The position numbers and the translations under genes were made by a program. From Nautilus pompilius (taxonomy: Eukaryota > Mollusca > Cephalopoda > Nautilida > Nautilidae), in contig JACATO010000120.1 of assembly GCA_018389105.1 (NCBI GenBank), positions 740,001 through 804,000 of the forward strand: a DNA stretch of 64,000 nucleotides. The letters are read 5' to 3'. How positions within the stretch are numbered: position 1 is the first letter of the stretch; every line of letters starts with the position of its first letter. Below the pieces are notes generated by a model. The model saw nothing but the letters and a program-made list of their open reading frames with translations, was not told the DNA's origin and ran no database searches. Shown in pieces: positions 1 to 14,260 of the stretch.

Positions 1-1439
1 CAGAAGCATCAATGATCTGGCTTAAAGATTGAGTTACAGGGGCAATGATGGTAAATCTCATAGGCATTCATTCAATCACCACCTCTCCCCCTCCCCCCCA
101 AAACAGTCTATATATACATTTCAGCACAAATTGGAGTGGATTGGCCACTTAGACTACCAGCTTCCTCCAACTCAGGATTGACACCCCTCACATAACTAGG
201 AAGGCCAAAACATAAAAAGTAATACTGGTCTAAAATGCAATTCAAAATTGAAAATGATTATAAAAGTCTGTCAAAAGTAAAACTTGCATTCAAAATCAAA
301 AGCTCTTAAATTATAATGCAGTGGTTTCTTGTTAGCTCATGTACATTAACTGGTGCTAAAACACCATTCACCATCTATAGAAGGTGGGGAGGTCAGTTGA
401 ATTAGTAGTAGATATTACTACTAGGAATGAATAATTAGGCAAAAAACAGAGCAGCAGCTTTCTATATAATGAAAATCAGACTTAAATGTTACACTACTTG
501 CTTATAGTGAAATATGCAAAACATAAGCATATTCCATAAACAAAGTTTTAGATCTATTTGAAAAATTGCTGATATATATAACTTCACATACTACAAAAGA
601 ATATTCTAATGATAATGCAGAAAAATAGAGACACTCCATACCATGAGCATCTCTGATTTCAACCCCTTTTAATATATTTTTCAAAGTCTACATATCTGTA
701 CGTATTTTTTTCTTATATCAAAGCAACATATTGGCAAAATGTTGCAATATATCAAAAGTTCTCAATGTTTACATAAACTGAACGATTATTCAGGGTATTT
801 GTTTGTACTCTTTAATTTTTATTGTTAAGATTTTGAGCAAATGAATGAAATTTAGCCACCTGAAGTTTCATGTTTGCATCTGCCTCTCTGCCCCAGGAGA
901 AGAGGGCAAGTCCTATTGCCCTATTTATTTTCCTACTTGTGATGATACTGTGTACAGAAATAAATTCTGGCTTCTCATTAGAAGCAGGCCATAAATTTTG
1001 TTATGAATTTCACTAATCATGAATTAATCAGTTTCAGCCATTTGAAAATCGGCACATCCATAATTTCTTTGCAATTGGGATAACAGTATATTGATTATAA
1101 ATAAAGATTTTGGCAACATTTCACTAAGCACTGATAACTTAGAAATAAAAGTGCTTGCTTTATATTTAAAAACTACAAACCTGAATAGGTAAGATAACCT
1201 ATACAAAAGATTACTTCATATGACTTTACCAAAACTATTACAAGATTAGTACATTTTCAAAATAAGAGAAAAAAAAGCATCAGCGATGTGTTACTTATAA
1301 AAGGTAGTGTGTTAGTTCAGGGTTTTCTAAATACCTTAGTAGCAGAATACAATTAACTAATGAATTTACTTTTTGGCAATCTTTCTGTCCCAATTATTAG
1401 AGTTCAGTCCTGAGGAAGGACGACTGTTTATATGTGCAA

Positions 1440-1570
1440 TGTTGTTATTTTTGTAGTTGGTTCTTCTGTTTTTGGAGCGCTCTCGAACCTGCAACCTGTT
1501 GATTACTGTTTTTAGATGAAATGATTTGACCAACAATTTAGTCTACTGCATCTGCGCATTTCCTAGTGGC
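1440..1570 (-). repeat. Possible tRNA-like SINE remnant
   Basis: Read on the minus strand, the segment at about 1,480-1,500 contains GCAGGTTCGAGAGC. This resembles a tRNA T-arm/B box (GGTTCGANNCC) without a perfect match. No clean A box or target duplication was found, so this is a weak call. Confidence 0.2.
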
Positions 1571-2612
1571 ACAGTGAAAAGTTAGTAAATGTTTGATTAA
1601 ATTTCCATTTAATATATTAAACTTTTAAAATATTAAAACAAAAAAGTTACCATATTCTGCTTTTCTTAATGTAATTCTAAGGAGATCTAGGACCTTAGTT
1701 CCATTTTCTTTAGTAATTTTATAACCATATATAGTTTTAATAATCTATTTTACCTGAAGATTAAATGCCAATACTGGTGTAATGTCTGTTCTTTTTACTC
1801 ATGTTGGAAAAAATACACTGATGATGTACCAATGGAATATGTTTAATAAGTGTAACTTTCTGCATCTTTTTTCAAGTAGTTTGAAAATTTTAATAAAACC
1901 ATTAGTGAACACGAATATAAGTAAAAGCATTTTCTTGGTAGAAGAAAAAAAAAAACAATTTTCCTAATCACTGCCAAAGGTATATTTAGTTTAAATGGAT
2001 TTAGTTAGTATATTTACATCTTTCCAAGTAGCTAATGATTGCAATAAAACAAAACAAAAAAAAGAAAAAAGAAAATAATTGTCCAAAGTTTGTATTCCAA
2101 TAATATTAGTAAACAGTTTTCTAAAAAATAAAAAAATTTTAAATTTAATTTTTCTTTTTTAACTCTTGCAGCAAACCATCAGTTAATACTAACTTATTTT
2201 TCAAATTACAGTAACATGATGATAATGCACCTGGAATTGTTATAAAGGTAAAACAATAATAAAAAAAAAACACACCTCTCAACCTTTTCCTAAGAGAGAG
2301 TCTCGTTATATCACCATCTGAAAGTACATTTAACAGAAATGGAATCCTTTTCTAGTCTGGTCAGCCCTGATCTGGGCTGCCCCGCCCCTCAAACAGTTCA
2401 GTTGTTCTGGTTTAAGTTTACCAAAGTATTAGTTTTTACCCTTCCATCCACAAATAAGATCTCTGTAGGTATTATTTTCCATCATAGAATTCAAAGATTA
2501 GTTTATATTTGTCAAAACATTCAAATAAAAAGAAAGTTACAAGTATTGCCATAGTAACCAATAATCTGTCAAAGCAACTCATTTGTAGTTTGCTAGACTC
2601 TCTTTTATTTAT

Positions 2613-2660
2613 CTTTTTTTTTTTTGGTAGAATTTTATTCAGGGCAACAGTTAAAGGAAC
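2613..2660 (-). repeat. AATAAA followed by encoded A13 tract (minus strand)
   Basis: On the minus strand, an AATAAA hexamer lies about 10 bases before a genomic tract of roughly 13 A residues. This looks like the 3' end of an old retroposed transcript or non-LTR insertion. A genuine poly(A) site would not have the tail encoded in the genome. No upstream coding similarity was recognised. Confidence 0.25.
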
Positions 2661-5502
2661 TTAAAAAAAACCTGCCTACTTAATAAGCTAGAGCTTTGAA
2701 CAAATCTGCTGAACAACATTTAATTTTTATAAGGTAAGTATATATACAAACATAAACAGTTGGCAACCGAACTACTTGAGAACCTACAGAAAAGGAACAA
2801 ACACTATGGCAATGTCAAACTATCTTTACAAAATAAGATCTAAGCAGGCTATACTAAATCAATTTTTAACAGTTTGTGCACACCCCCAGAGTGATGGCTA
2901 TTACATGAAGTAATTGATTAAATTGAGGTTATCAGCAAGCTGAACTGTATAACATACACAATACCAATGTTAAATTAGCATACCACAAAAATAACCTTCA
3001 ATATTGTATCGTGTTATAAATGAAATGCCAAAAGACTGAAATACATCTAGATGCAAAGGGAAAAAAATTTAAAAAATAATTTTAGGAAATTAATCAACAT
3101 TATTAGATGAAATGCAAAAATAAATGTAGTATAGTAGTTCTGCAAAAGTACAAAGCAACCTACACTTGCAAAAGATTATTTACCTGCGATTATGTTATCT
3201 CTAATCTGTCAGACTAAAAACATTCTTGTAACCAGCCAGTAAACAAGAGAAGCAAATCTTGCTGTGGGGTTTCTCCTCAAAGTGTCTCCTGCTGAGACCC
3301 TCTTTTTTCTTTTCTTTTTTTAATGCTTTACATTAGAACATATGTAGACAAAAGACAGATTAGGAGATTATAGCAGGATTTTTGTTTTTTTGGATAGTAC
3401 TAAGAATCTCAAATATCTTCAAGACAGATCATCTATTCTGTAGGAAGTTTTCTTTGTAAAATAAAACATGGCCACAAGTGTCAAGACATAGCAAAGTGCT
3501 ACTAACATCAGGGTGTCTGTGTGACCCATTTACCTGTCACTAAGCTGACATTTCTGGTAATAAGTAGCAGCATGCTGATATTGTGATTTGACAATGACAT
3601 GATTCCAAACAGCCACACAGTTCTTTGGATTCTTAAACAACAACAACAAAGTGTACAATTTTAAAATGAGTTTAGGTGTTCAGATTAGCAGTAGCAAACA
3701 CCTCTTAAAACAATTACGTTTGACAACAATCTGGTAACTTACGTTCCAAGTATGTTCAAATAATGTTGTTTAAAGTTTCATTATTCAAATTTTTCAAAGC
3801 CATAGTTAAAATCGAGCTAAGAAAAAAAAAGTCAGGCTAGGTAATGAAATCTGTTTTCCAGAAATTTTCATTAATTACCTTAGAATAGTGAATGATGTGG
3901 AATTGTTAATGAATAAAATAGATGTTTTATTCAGAAGCTATGTCAGAGAATGATTACTCAAACAAAAAAACAGAAAAAATAAAAATCAAAAACATTGTAT
4001 GCAACTATGATAAACTATTTACTTGCACAAGATTCAGTGTTCATAACACGCAACAATAAAGTTTTTCCTTTAACTATAGCATTAGAAATCCAATAGGTCT
4101 GAGATAACCAATTCCTACCAACTTTAGTTCTTTGATCCTGTAGGAAGTAATAGATAGACGACTTACAGACCAATAAAAACAATGCCAGAAAATTAGAGTC
4201 TATACAAAAGTATCATAAAATATACAAATGAACTCATTTGGACTACCTTTAACTAGAAACCAGGTAGCTCAAAACATGCAGATGTATCATGATGAGAGTA
4301 ACTAGAGCTAATAGAAGTTGAAAGCAAAACCAATATATAAAAGAATTTAAGGAAACTAAAAAGTTTTATAATTTTTGTATTAGTTTTATTCATTGAAGCT
4401 AAACAAAAAAAAAGCTAACTCCTACATTCTTAATCTAGTGATCATCTCTTTTTTACTTCTTTTAAATTATCTACTAACAATTTAATAAATTACCCCATAA
4501 ATCATATAGATAAGAAAAATTATATACATTAATAAGTTCATTAAAATAAAATTTTAACCAAAAAAATTTAAATGTTAAACATTTCATAACTCAAATCAAT
4601 ACACACTATGCTCATTTTAAATCATGAAAAATATAATTCCTATGCATCATTTTATCATCCACTCATAATACAAAAAATATAGCAGTTAATATTTTACTTG
4701 TTACTGAAAACAAATGTAAATCATGTGCAGCCAAATATATACATATAAAATAGTACACCTTTTATTTGGTTAATCACTCTTAAATTTTTTTCTTTTTTTG
4801 AATTTTAAAACTTTTGTCTCATTATTTTTTTATTTTTGTGTTTACACATCTTTCTTTTTATTTTATAATTTTATTAGTTTTGAAAAATAAATATAGAAAT
4901 TTTTTTTACATGCAATATGTACATGCACTTACATATGTGATTATGGTCAACTAAGCAAATGTCTGAATCATTTTTTTAAAATACACTCCTATTCAGCGTC
5001 ATGGTATAGCCATTCTAAGTCAGTGACCCAGCAGGTAATTGTGCAACAGTCAAGTTGTGGGTTAGATGCTGCCATTGTGAAAATGAAGGGGAGGTGGTTT
5101 TTGTCCAACCCTGGGTCTTCACAGGTGTGTTTGTTTGTCACAGACATGGTATAAAAGCAAAGAACGGGAGAGCACAAGTGAGCAGAAAAGAAATGAATAT
5201 GGACAAAAAAACGCCAGCATGAAGAAAAATCTGCATTCATATCCCAAAAGAATGCCAACTCACCAGAAAATGAAAACGATTCAAGAAATCACCCAAAACC
5301 AATGATATTCCATCATCTTGCTGAAAAAGTGTAGATTTCCAACAAAGCAGCAACTTTATTCTCCTTTAAGTGCTGTAATTGTCCTAAACATCATCTTACT
5401 ATCCAGTATCAGAACTCTGAATGACAATGGCAGTTAAAAAAACTCATGGTAAGTACTGTGTTTGTGTATCTAGAAAAATGGTTAATCACTAAATGATATT
5501 TA

Positions 5503-5551
5503 TTTATAATAATAATAATAATAATAATATAATAATAATAATAATAATAAT
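5503..5551. repeat. (AAT)n microsatellite
   Basis: A run of AAT/ATA trinucleotides, interrupted once by a missing base near 5,529. Simple repeat; no gene overlaps it. Confidence 0.9.
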
Positions 5552-6639
5552 ATTAAATCCTTAAAAGTGTGCTCCATTTTGATTGCACTGAATATCGGTT
5601 GCAATATAGCCAGACACAGGTATTGATTTTAAGTAAAAATTTATATTAAGCAAACAGCAAAGAAAGAATATTATACTCCAGTTAATTTCTAATGCAATTT
5701 CTGTGCAAAAGATTCTCAGGAATTAAAAATTAGTGAAAAGCTGAAATGTGATTGATGAGTATTTGTCCTATCAAAGGAACACATATTTACTCATGTTCTT
5801 AGCTGATAGGAACTAATGCATGTCAATGAATTAAACTCCTCCATAATTTCAAATATGCATAATAAAGCAAAATACTACTTTATTAAAATGTATCTTATTA
5901 AAAAATAACTACAACTTCTATGATAAAAAAGAATGCCGAAGCTTAATTTCTAAAAAGAAGAATTTTGTTTCATTGTCATAAATCAAAGTGCTTAGTAGAT
6001 TTAAAATATAAACTTTTAGTTGCTACATTTCTGATTACATTTAAAATCTCATTATTTAGAAATATTTTTTCCTTGAACTTAATGTAGATATTTTTGTTTA
6101 GAAAACTATGAGAGTCAGTGAAAATTATTTAAAATTTAAGCAGGTTTTATAAAAACTTAATTTTTCTGCTATATATTCAGTAAAAGGTAAACAAGTCTAA
6201 ACTAATGTCTGGATCTGGAGAGATTCACAAAGCAAGGATAACCAACCACCCTCCAAGTTAACAAAGTTGTATGAAAAATCAGAAGGTAGAAGTGATTTAG
6301 TTAAACTGCAAAGAAGATGAAAACAATGAAGACATCTCCAAAAATGCACTTAAAGAAATTCAAGAAGAAACGCTCATTGATGAAAATGAACAAAATATAC
6401 TGTCTGAGAATGTACAAGAATCATTGCCATAGAGATCTCCAGGAAAATCACATAAATGATCACAAAAGTGAAAATGCTTTTGAAAGCTTATGCACTTGTG
6501 ATATTCAATACTTTATGGATTGCCTGAAAGGTACAAAGTATTTTACCGATTTTTTAAAAATACAAACTTATGAAAAATCACTGGATTCCACCAAATAATT
6601 ACCCACATCCAAATTCAATCCATTTCAAGAAAATGAAAG

Positions 6640-8000
6640 AATGAAAAACAATACTTAGAAAGATATCATTTTGAAAACTGAAAAAGTTTAAGGTTAGTTT
6701 TATAGTTACTACATTGTCATGATTGATAAAAGGGCAGGTGCAGAAAAACAGATTCCTCTAAACAAATTAATAGTAAATCTGTTACGCTCATATGCTAACC
6801 TATTTGGTAAAGATGGAGATCTAAGCATACATGAAAAGATGCATCAATGTGCTGCAGTTGAAGCAGCTGAATTTTTATAAGCACCTATGAAGCAGTAGAA
6901 AAAGAAATAACCCATAAGCTAAATGACTAGAGCAGAAGAAAGAGAATTCAATTAATGAAACAATAAAGTTTTGTTCATAACAAAGATTCCCTTTAAGTGG
7001 ACATAATGATGGTAGCTTTCTCAATAAAGAAGCTGATCTTGTAAGAAATGGAGAAAACCTTAGAGCATTTCTTATGATAACAAAAAGGCACCAACAGCAT
7101 TTTAACTCTAGTTATGCTGCGACATATATCAGTAAAACAACTCAAATAAAATGTTATGAATGGATATAATGCAAAACACTATTATTAACATGGTAAAAGA
7201 ATCCAAATTTTATGCCATCTTTGTTTGATAAAATTATGAATATTTCATATACAAGTCAGCTCAGCCTTTGTCATAAATATTTTTACAAGAATGCAATACA
7301 TGAGGACTTTGTTCAATTTTTAGACTGCTACAAATTTAATTATCCAAGAGATGGAAATTCCCAAATTTTAGAATAAAAAAATATTGGTATAATTCTTGGA
7401 GAAACTGCTCTTAAGTAATTAGAAAAATGTAGCTTAAATTCTATACATTGTTTACAGATGGTTATGGCATTATGAGATCTCAGTGGTGCATAGCAGTTGC
7501 TGAGATTCAAAAACTTACTACAAATTTAACATACTGTAGTTGTGCTAATCATGCTTTGAATTTAAGCTTGTCAAAATGTATAGAAGAACAGTCAATAAAA
7601 AATGCTGTAGGGATCATTAAGCAAACATGAAATTTTTTTCAGTTCATCTACCGGGCATACTTTATACTGAAAATTCATTTGCATTACCTGCTTATTCCAC
7701 TTTGTGCAAATTGATAGATTGAGACATGACTGTAATATTATTTCAAAATGTTTTAGCTAGCATTATTCAAAGTCTTGAAAATATAGTGACTTGAGATAAC
7801 AGGTGTAAAAAGCTGTGAATTTATTATACCAATACATATTTTCTATAACTTTGTCATTGAGTAAATCTCTTCAACAAAATGAAAAGTATAGTTATGAATC
7901 AAGCATACCTTTGGCTAGAAATATGACAGACATTCTCTAGAAACAGGAAAGCTGAAAAGAATTTTAGTGAACTGTTCAAAACAATCTTTGAAAGATATAC
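6640..8000 (+). mobile_element. Decayed hAT transposase (ZMYM1-like)
   Basis: Translations in shifting frames resemble the hAT transposase family seen in ZMYM1-like proteins. At about 6,990-7,160 there is PLSGHNDGS followed by NGENLRAFL and YISKTTQIK, matching the family's IPLRGHRDDG, NEGNFRALLRF and YISKTTQN blocks. At 7,448-7,630 an open stretch carries CSCANHALNLSLSK, matching the CYSHVLNL block. Stops and frameshifts lie between the blocks and the C-terminal dimerisation region was not found, so the copy is dead. Nearby open reading at 6,317-6,598 may be its eroded N-terminal part. Ends, inverted repeats and target duplication were not located. Confidence 0.75.
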
Positions 8001-11000
8001 TCAGTTAGAAATATAAATTTCTATGCCTTGTATTAAAGGAAAACAAACAAACAGCAAATATACCTGCAGAAGCAAACAATTCCATGGAAAGTAGTAAAAG
8101 GAGGTCATAAAAGAAATAGAAATTATGCACCAAAGTTTTACCATGTTGAAAGGCAGACATGTATGAAGATTCCATTGCTCACTGTAATGAAACCAGTTTT
8201 TCAAACATAAGCACAATTTAAAAAAAAAAATATGTACTACCCTTCACTTTGGGACAGCAAGTACAGAAAACCCCTTTTCAATGCTTTGAAGGTTGGAGTT
8301 GTAGGTAAGATTAAACATGAAGAATGAATATTAATTTGAAGACAGAAGAAATAACTGGTCAATTTGCTAAAATCAAATCAAGAAACATTTTTTTTTTTTT
8401 TTGCAGAACAACTTTTTTGTAAACTTATAACAACAAATAAAAGAGCAATAACATTTTTTTGTGAAAAATTCATATTTTGTATTTTCCTAAATTAATTAAT
8501 GGGCCCTTTGAATAAAGTGTTCCCCTTTAAAATGTCCTAGATCTGCCTATGCATGAATTATTAGACAAATAACCAATAGCAATTAAATGAGACAAAAGCT
8601 ATTGTAGCCTAATGAAATAACAAAGTTAATAAAGTACAATTTAGCACATTGCAGCTACTGCTAAAAATAAAATTTAAACAATAACACAAGTAGCTGAAAC
8701 CAGGGTAGAGTATAAATTATAGCAAATACAATAGTACTCTATATCCACTAACATAGGTAGCAGCAGAATGTTGATTCAATGGCTATTAAGAACTGCCAAT
8801 TATGAGGGGAAAATACCTCCAAAAACAATTAAAATAAACATATATATATTTATTTTAAAAAAGACTTTATAATAATGAATGGCATAAGTGATTATTTTAG
8901 ACAAGTTCCATTGCTTCATTGGCAGAATCACCAACTACTTGACTTTACAATATTATGGCTAAATGAACAATTTTTTTTCCTGGTACTGACAACAAAATAC
9001 TTTGCAACTTATGCATGTAATTTGAAAGTAAAACAACAAAAAACTTTGCATGTTTACATATCTTTAAATTTCTAGTTTTTCAAATTTAATTTAAAAAAAT
9101 TTTTGTTTATAAAAGTAGGGCAAATATTTAAGATATGACTATTTTCAAGTGTTTCTTTTCTTGACCTTTTGTATGTTATTGGATTTTTAAAAAAAAAAAA
9201 ATCACTATTAATCACTTGTATAAAACAAATAGCGATAAGATGAGAAGAGAGGAAAAATTTTAAAAATATATAAACACTGATGTGCCAGAAATAAATTTCT
9301 GCCTTGTATCAGCAACCAGTCTCATGCAATGAATATCTAATTTTCCAACCATATTAATCAACAGGAAAAAATTTACTCAAATTTAAATAAAAAAATTAAT
9401 TCAAATTTTACTAAGATCAATGAAATCCTCTGAATTAGTTTCCTTAGCTTATCATATAAAATTATTATAATCTAACTAAAACAATTAGATATATTACTTA
9501 GATTTATAGTATTACTTAAAAGTTTATTTTTTTAAAAAAAAAAACGTTTTTCTCTTCTTTTTTTACAGTATCACAATAGGCACACAATTTAAGAATACTT
9601 GTTAAAGCTAAAAATTATTCAACAACTTCAGGTTTTTGGTAATCTAAGTTCTGTTTCAAGCTGGGACAATCAACGTAGTTTTATATCAGATTAATTTTTT
9701 TAAATTATGAATGATTTTAACAGCTTTTATCAAAGAAAGGCTGAAATTTACTAAAATACTCGGGCTATTGCTAAAATAGTGAAAAGAAGTCTTACAGTTT
9801 GTCTAATTATATGTGCAAAATTTAAAATCTTAAGTAATATTTGAAACAAATTCTACAGCAACAGTAATAGAATGTTGTCATTTACTATGTATGTATCAAC
9901 AACTTTATAGTCTGTGATATAAAACACTGTATAATTGAACTAAGCCACAAAATACACAATTATTAGATTAATGTATTGGTAATAATTTAAGATTGTAGCC
10001 AAATTATATTAAAGCAACAATTTTAAAATTCAAATCAAGGTTTCCTATAGTGTACAAAGCAAACAAAAGTTATCAATCTCTCAAACTCTCTAAAATATAT
10101 TAAATTTTTTAAAGATAAGAAGCATTTATTCAAAAGATTAAATCTTATCATTAATACATTAGCATATAACAAATTCTTTAAATAAACCTTGTTTAATTTC
10201 ATTAGATAATTATTAAACTATTTGGAGAAGATTCACTTCTTCATTCCTGTATTTTAAAAATATTTTCAAACTATTGTTTTTAAATGTTGGCTTTTATTTA
10301 TAAAAAGTCTTAAAATTATGTTGAATATCAGAAAAAATATTTACATTAAATTCATTTTCTGGTGAACAAGAAAAGAAAGTAGATGGTTGAAAATTCCAAC
10401 CTAAGAATAAATTCTAATGGCACTTAATTTGCCAAAGAAAGAAATATAATAAGCATTTGATGAGGGATGGCTTGCTCCCATTTCTTTGAAAATAGTCAGT
10501 GCTAAGAACTTGAGTAATTTAGAACTACCAAAGCTGAGGCTGGATGGTTTTTAACTTCAACTTTGTTTTCCTAAGACAAAAATAATAAGTGAAAAAGTAT
10601 TACTGATATTTTGGTCAATTGTACCTTGATATTTGCAAGTTAACCATCACATGTATGATGCTGCTGTAATATTCAAAATTCATATTTGTTAGAAAGTCCA
10701 TGGCAAAAAGCAGACCTTTAGTAATGCAGTTCTTCCATTAAGCCTCTGATGTGATTATAACTGAAACCTCACATTACTAACCATGTTTAGCAGGTTCATA
10801 TGAAGAACACAGTATGTATTCCTTGCTTCAAAAATGGTGATGGTCCTCAAATGAAAATACTGATAAAAACTTAAGCTGGCACATTATTGTTTAGTTATTT
10901 TTTGTACATAATTTTATAAACTGCTTAAAGAAAAGAAAAAAAATATTTTCCAAAGTATGTGTCTGTCTGTCTCTGACATTCATTGTGGGTGAATGATTGA

Positions 11001-11415
11001 CTGCATTACAATGTTTAGCAAAAAAGGATGCAGTGTGGGTTGCTAGTACCATCTATTTCAAAAGACCTTACAAGAACTCTTCATATTTAGATGTGAGAAA
11101 AAAACCCATGTAGCCAACTTGTGAAGATTCAGAAGGAAAAATAGAGTCAGTTTCCAGCATGAATCAAACCTGGAACCGCAAACTTAGCAATCTAACTTAC
11201 AGACCTCCCAGAAATTTCTGTCTAATGAATGGTTACTAACAAAACCTGATTATGGCATGAAAAATTAGGGTAATTCCAAATGCTATCTTAAAAAATTAGT
11301 TTGCGAATTTAAATGCTATTTATTTATAATTATAGCTTAAATGAATTTTTTTTTCCCCCTTTCAGCAAAAACATTTTGATTTTTAATTTATTGACTATCC
11401 TGGAAAATACAAATA
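8001..11415. other. AT-rich non-coding DNA
   Basis: No recognisable exon, RNA gene or element ends. Long T or A runs occur (for example near 8,385-8,402 and 9,188-9,201). Probably intronic to the minus-strand ZFAND4-like gene. Confidence 0.4.
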
Positions 11416-13188
11416 TAGTCACACCTCACTATAGTAAACCATGCTTATAGCAATCCCTTTGAATATAATGATCTTAGTAGATGGAACTGTCATTGTTGTA
11501 TTTAAATTTTCCCTGGTAAAGTGATAACTATAATTACACACCCTTTAAATAATGATCCTATTTCCATCAGAAGTGTTTACCTGTCAAAGTGCATAGTTTA
11601 AAGATGGCAACTACTGTTAAGAGAATGTCTCCTCTCTCTCTCCTGGTATAATTGCAGATAATGGAGGATTTAAAGCAAAAAAAAGAAAACAGGCAGAAAT
11701 TTATTAAAAAACTAAGAATACTGTTGCAAAGCTATGGATTAATGGGAAGAAAATTAATTCAGCTGTTTTCCACAGTAGAACTACTATTGTGAACAAAAGG
11801 CACTTTGTACCAAACTAAGGATTTAGACAAATGTTTATTCCACTAGTTTGACAATGAGAGATAGAAACATTCTAGTTTCTGGTACATGCTAAAGCCAACA
11901 AATCTACAAATTAATCAGGAATTAATGATTCCAAGTGCTCAAATGGATGGTTAGAACACTTCAAATAGTATCACAATCTTAAGTCATTCGTCATGAAAAA
12001 ACAAAAAAGCTTGTTGTAAAACATTTACCCAACACTGGTGAGAGACTTCAACCACAGAAATATCTACAATGTTGACAAAACTGGTGTGTCATACTGGCTG
12101 ATCCCTATGCTGGTACAAAGAAAAGCAAGGAAAAAGTTACTCTCCTTGGAGTAAAGATGGATGGTTCTAATTATCTGCCTCCCTTTTTTATTGTTAATGT
12201 GAAAGCCTGGATGACTAGTTAGTTACCTATCAGTTAATTGGGTGTGAAACTTTGACCAGAAAATGCACCATCAGAAGCAAAAGGTGCTTTTGTTTGATGG
12301 CAACTAACTGGCTCATCCCAAAATTTCAAGACTACAGACTATCAGTGCACTTTTTGCTCACTGCTTCAACATCTGTACTTCAACCAATGGACCAGAACTT
12401 AATCCATTGCTTTAAATCTGGTACCAAATGTTGCTCCTCTGATTGATGGAGGACTGCATTACTACTGACCATAAATTTCAAGTGGATATTCTTTAAGCCA
12501 TGCACTTTACTAAAAAAAAGCTTGAAACCAGTAAAAAAGAAATGTATAGCCAACTGATTTAGACATGCTAGCTAGGTTACAGGTGATCCTAATGAAGTAC
12601 TAGAGATGCCTTTTATAAGTATTAATCAAGAAAAATATCAGGCCTCTACTTGTGCAACCATGGATGATAAAGATATCATATAGTAAGTCAGATTTGTTTA
12701 GTGTAAAGAAGGCAATAGTAGTAATGATGCTGCTTCTTTTGAGCCAGTTACTTCTTGGCTAGGAGAATCTCTCAATTGCAGTTTCTGCTGAACAGTAAAG
12801 ACTTGTTTGGAATGAAAAACAAGATTGAAAACATGTGTTGAGAAAGAGATTGTATGCATCTCAAAGCAGTCATTGTTAGATTTTTTTATTTTACAAAAAA
12901 CGAAGAGCTACATTGGTGTATCCCAATTTATATTGAACAATGTAATTATATTTATTAATTTCCATTTTTATAGTTTAAATTTTTTAAAAACTTTTTATCA
13001 TCCTTTTGCATCTTTTCTGCAAACAATTCGGTTATTTTTGTTGTTGATATGCATATAATTATCTTTCCTAATAAATGTATTCAAATGTTTAAAAAAATAA
13101 AATTTTTATCTCTCTTTAACAATTTACCAAAACTTATAATGAATTTTTCCTAAAGTCCCAGGAATTTGACTATGGTGAGATGCAACTG
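11416..13188 (+). mobile_element. Tigger/pogo-like DNA transposon, defective
   Basis: Inverted ends pair CTCACTATAGTAAA (left, near 11,425) with CTCACCATAGTCAAA (right, read on the minus strand, near 13,176). The dinucleotide TA flanks both sides, as expected for the Tc1-mariner superfamily. Inside, plus-strand reading gives YNVDKTGVSYWLIP at about 12,063 and TSVLQPMDQNLIHCFK within 12,252-12,446. These match the DDE catalytic-core blocks of Tigger/jerky transposases (DETG and the TSxxQPMDQG block). Several stops and frame changes separate the blocks, so the transposase is broken. Length about 1.77 kb. Confidence 0.8.
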
Positions 13189-14050
13189 TAATACAAAATT
13201 AATAAAACTATTCTTTCTTTTACATTTGCTTTAAACCACTTTCAAAACTTATAAGTTGATTGTAGTTTGTCTATTTAATTCCTTTGTGTAAAAATGAAAA
13301 TCTCAAGAAGTAAAGTTTGATGCAGTTCATGCCTACATGGAAATTTCTTAAAGGAAAAAGTCAGTGCAGCAGTTTAATCTTTATATTTCTTTATCTTAAT
13401 AGTTAATAGCAAAAGTTTTACCTAGTGTTATAAAGCCCTGTAAAGCACTGACTAACAGCAAATACAAATAAGGATTGCATTCCTTTTTCTGAAAAAAAAC
13501 AAAGTCTGCTGCGAAAGAGTTAAAAGATAGGATCATTTGTCGGATAAGCTTTTACTATACATGTTCAATGAGCTTTAAATATGATATTCAGAACTGTTCT
13601 ATTATTATGCAGATATTAATATATTCAAGCATATTTGTGTCACTCTGAAAAGAGTTTACTGATACCTTAAAATGGAAATATCCTTATGTAGCATATTTTC
13701 ATAAGTAGGAAAAAATCACCAGTTGAGGAAGTATTACTGTAACCATAAGTTCCAATAATCAGCAACTTCAATCTTGACACTGGTTCCTCCAAAATGGTCC
13801 GTCTGCACTTAGCAAATGCCATCTTGTCTTTAAGCAATCAGGCTGTGACTGCTGATATTTATCAAAGATGGAAATACCTGCTCTCCCATGGTATTCTATG
13901 GGGAGGCCTACCCCACCATACCATTGCCAGGTACTACAGATTTAGTGTCGTTCTCAGACCACACCATTTGACTTTACACACACACGGTCCCATGAAGAAA
14001 TTAAACACAGTCATAGTTCCCCCTATGGCCTAATAGAGTTTTACTTATAA
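13189..14050. other. Non-coding DNA upstream of the GC-rich island
   Basis: An open stretch of 79 codons at 13,794-14,033 (plus strand) has no family I recognise, no clear splice sites and a composition like the surrounding DNA. It is left uncalled. Confidence 0.35.
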
Positions 14051-14260
14051 TCACAATATGTGAGAGCAGGGGGGAGGGAGAGCTAGACAGACGATGTCGG
14101 AGGGGTGAGGGGGACAACACCGTGCCAAGGGAGATTAACAAAGTAGTCGCTGCTCCGTGGGTGTCGTTCGTTTACATTCGACGACAGACCGATATCTACC
14201 AGCCGTACTAAAGGCCGAGACACAACAGATGGTTAGCCAAGCAAGTAAACGGCATATTAC

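Larger units (their letters stand above)
1..5400. other. AT-rich non-coding DNA, probable ZFAND4-like intron
   Basis: No exon with flanking splice sites or a recognisable protein match was found on either strand. The sequence is very AT-rich with many short A and T runs. Because the ZFAND4-like first exon at 14.3 kb is spliced on the minus strand and its next exon was not found, this stretch is most simply its first intron; that is inference. I looked for the next ubiquitin-domain exon (Leu-Ile-Trp and Asp-Asp-Tyr-Cys-Leu type residues) and did not find it by eye. Confidence 0.4.

Noticed and set aside
4989..5258. 89-codon minus-strand open frame
   Set aside because: No splice sites, no family resemblance and a Phe/Cys/His-rich translation typical of chance.
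9340..9375. Minus-strand Leu-Ile-Trp codons as a candidate for ZFAND4 exon 2
   Set aside because: A TGA stop directly precedes them and the flanking residues do not fit the ubiquitin-like domain.
13794..14033. 79-codon plus-strand open frame
   Set aside because: No recognisable domain; ends just before the promoter island of two other genes; likely chance.
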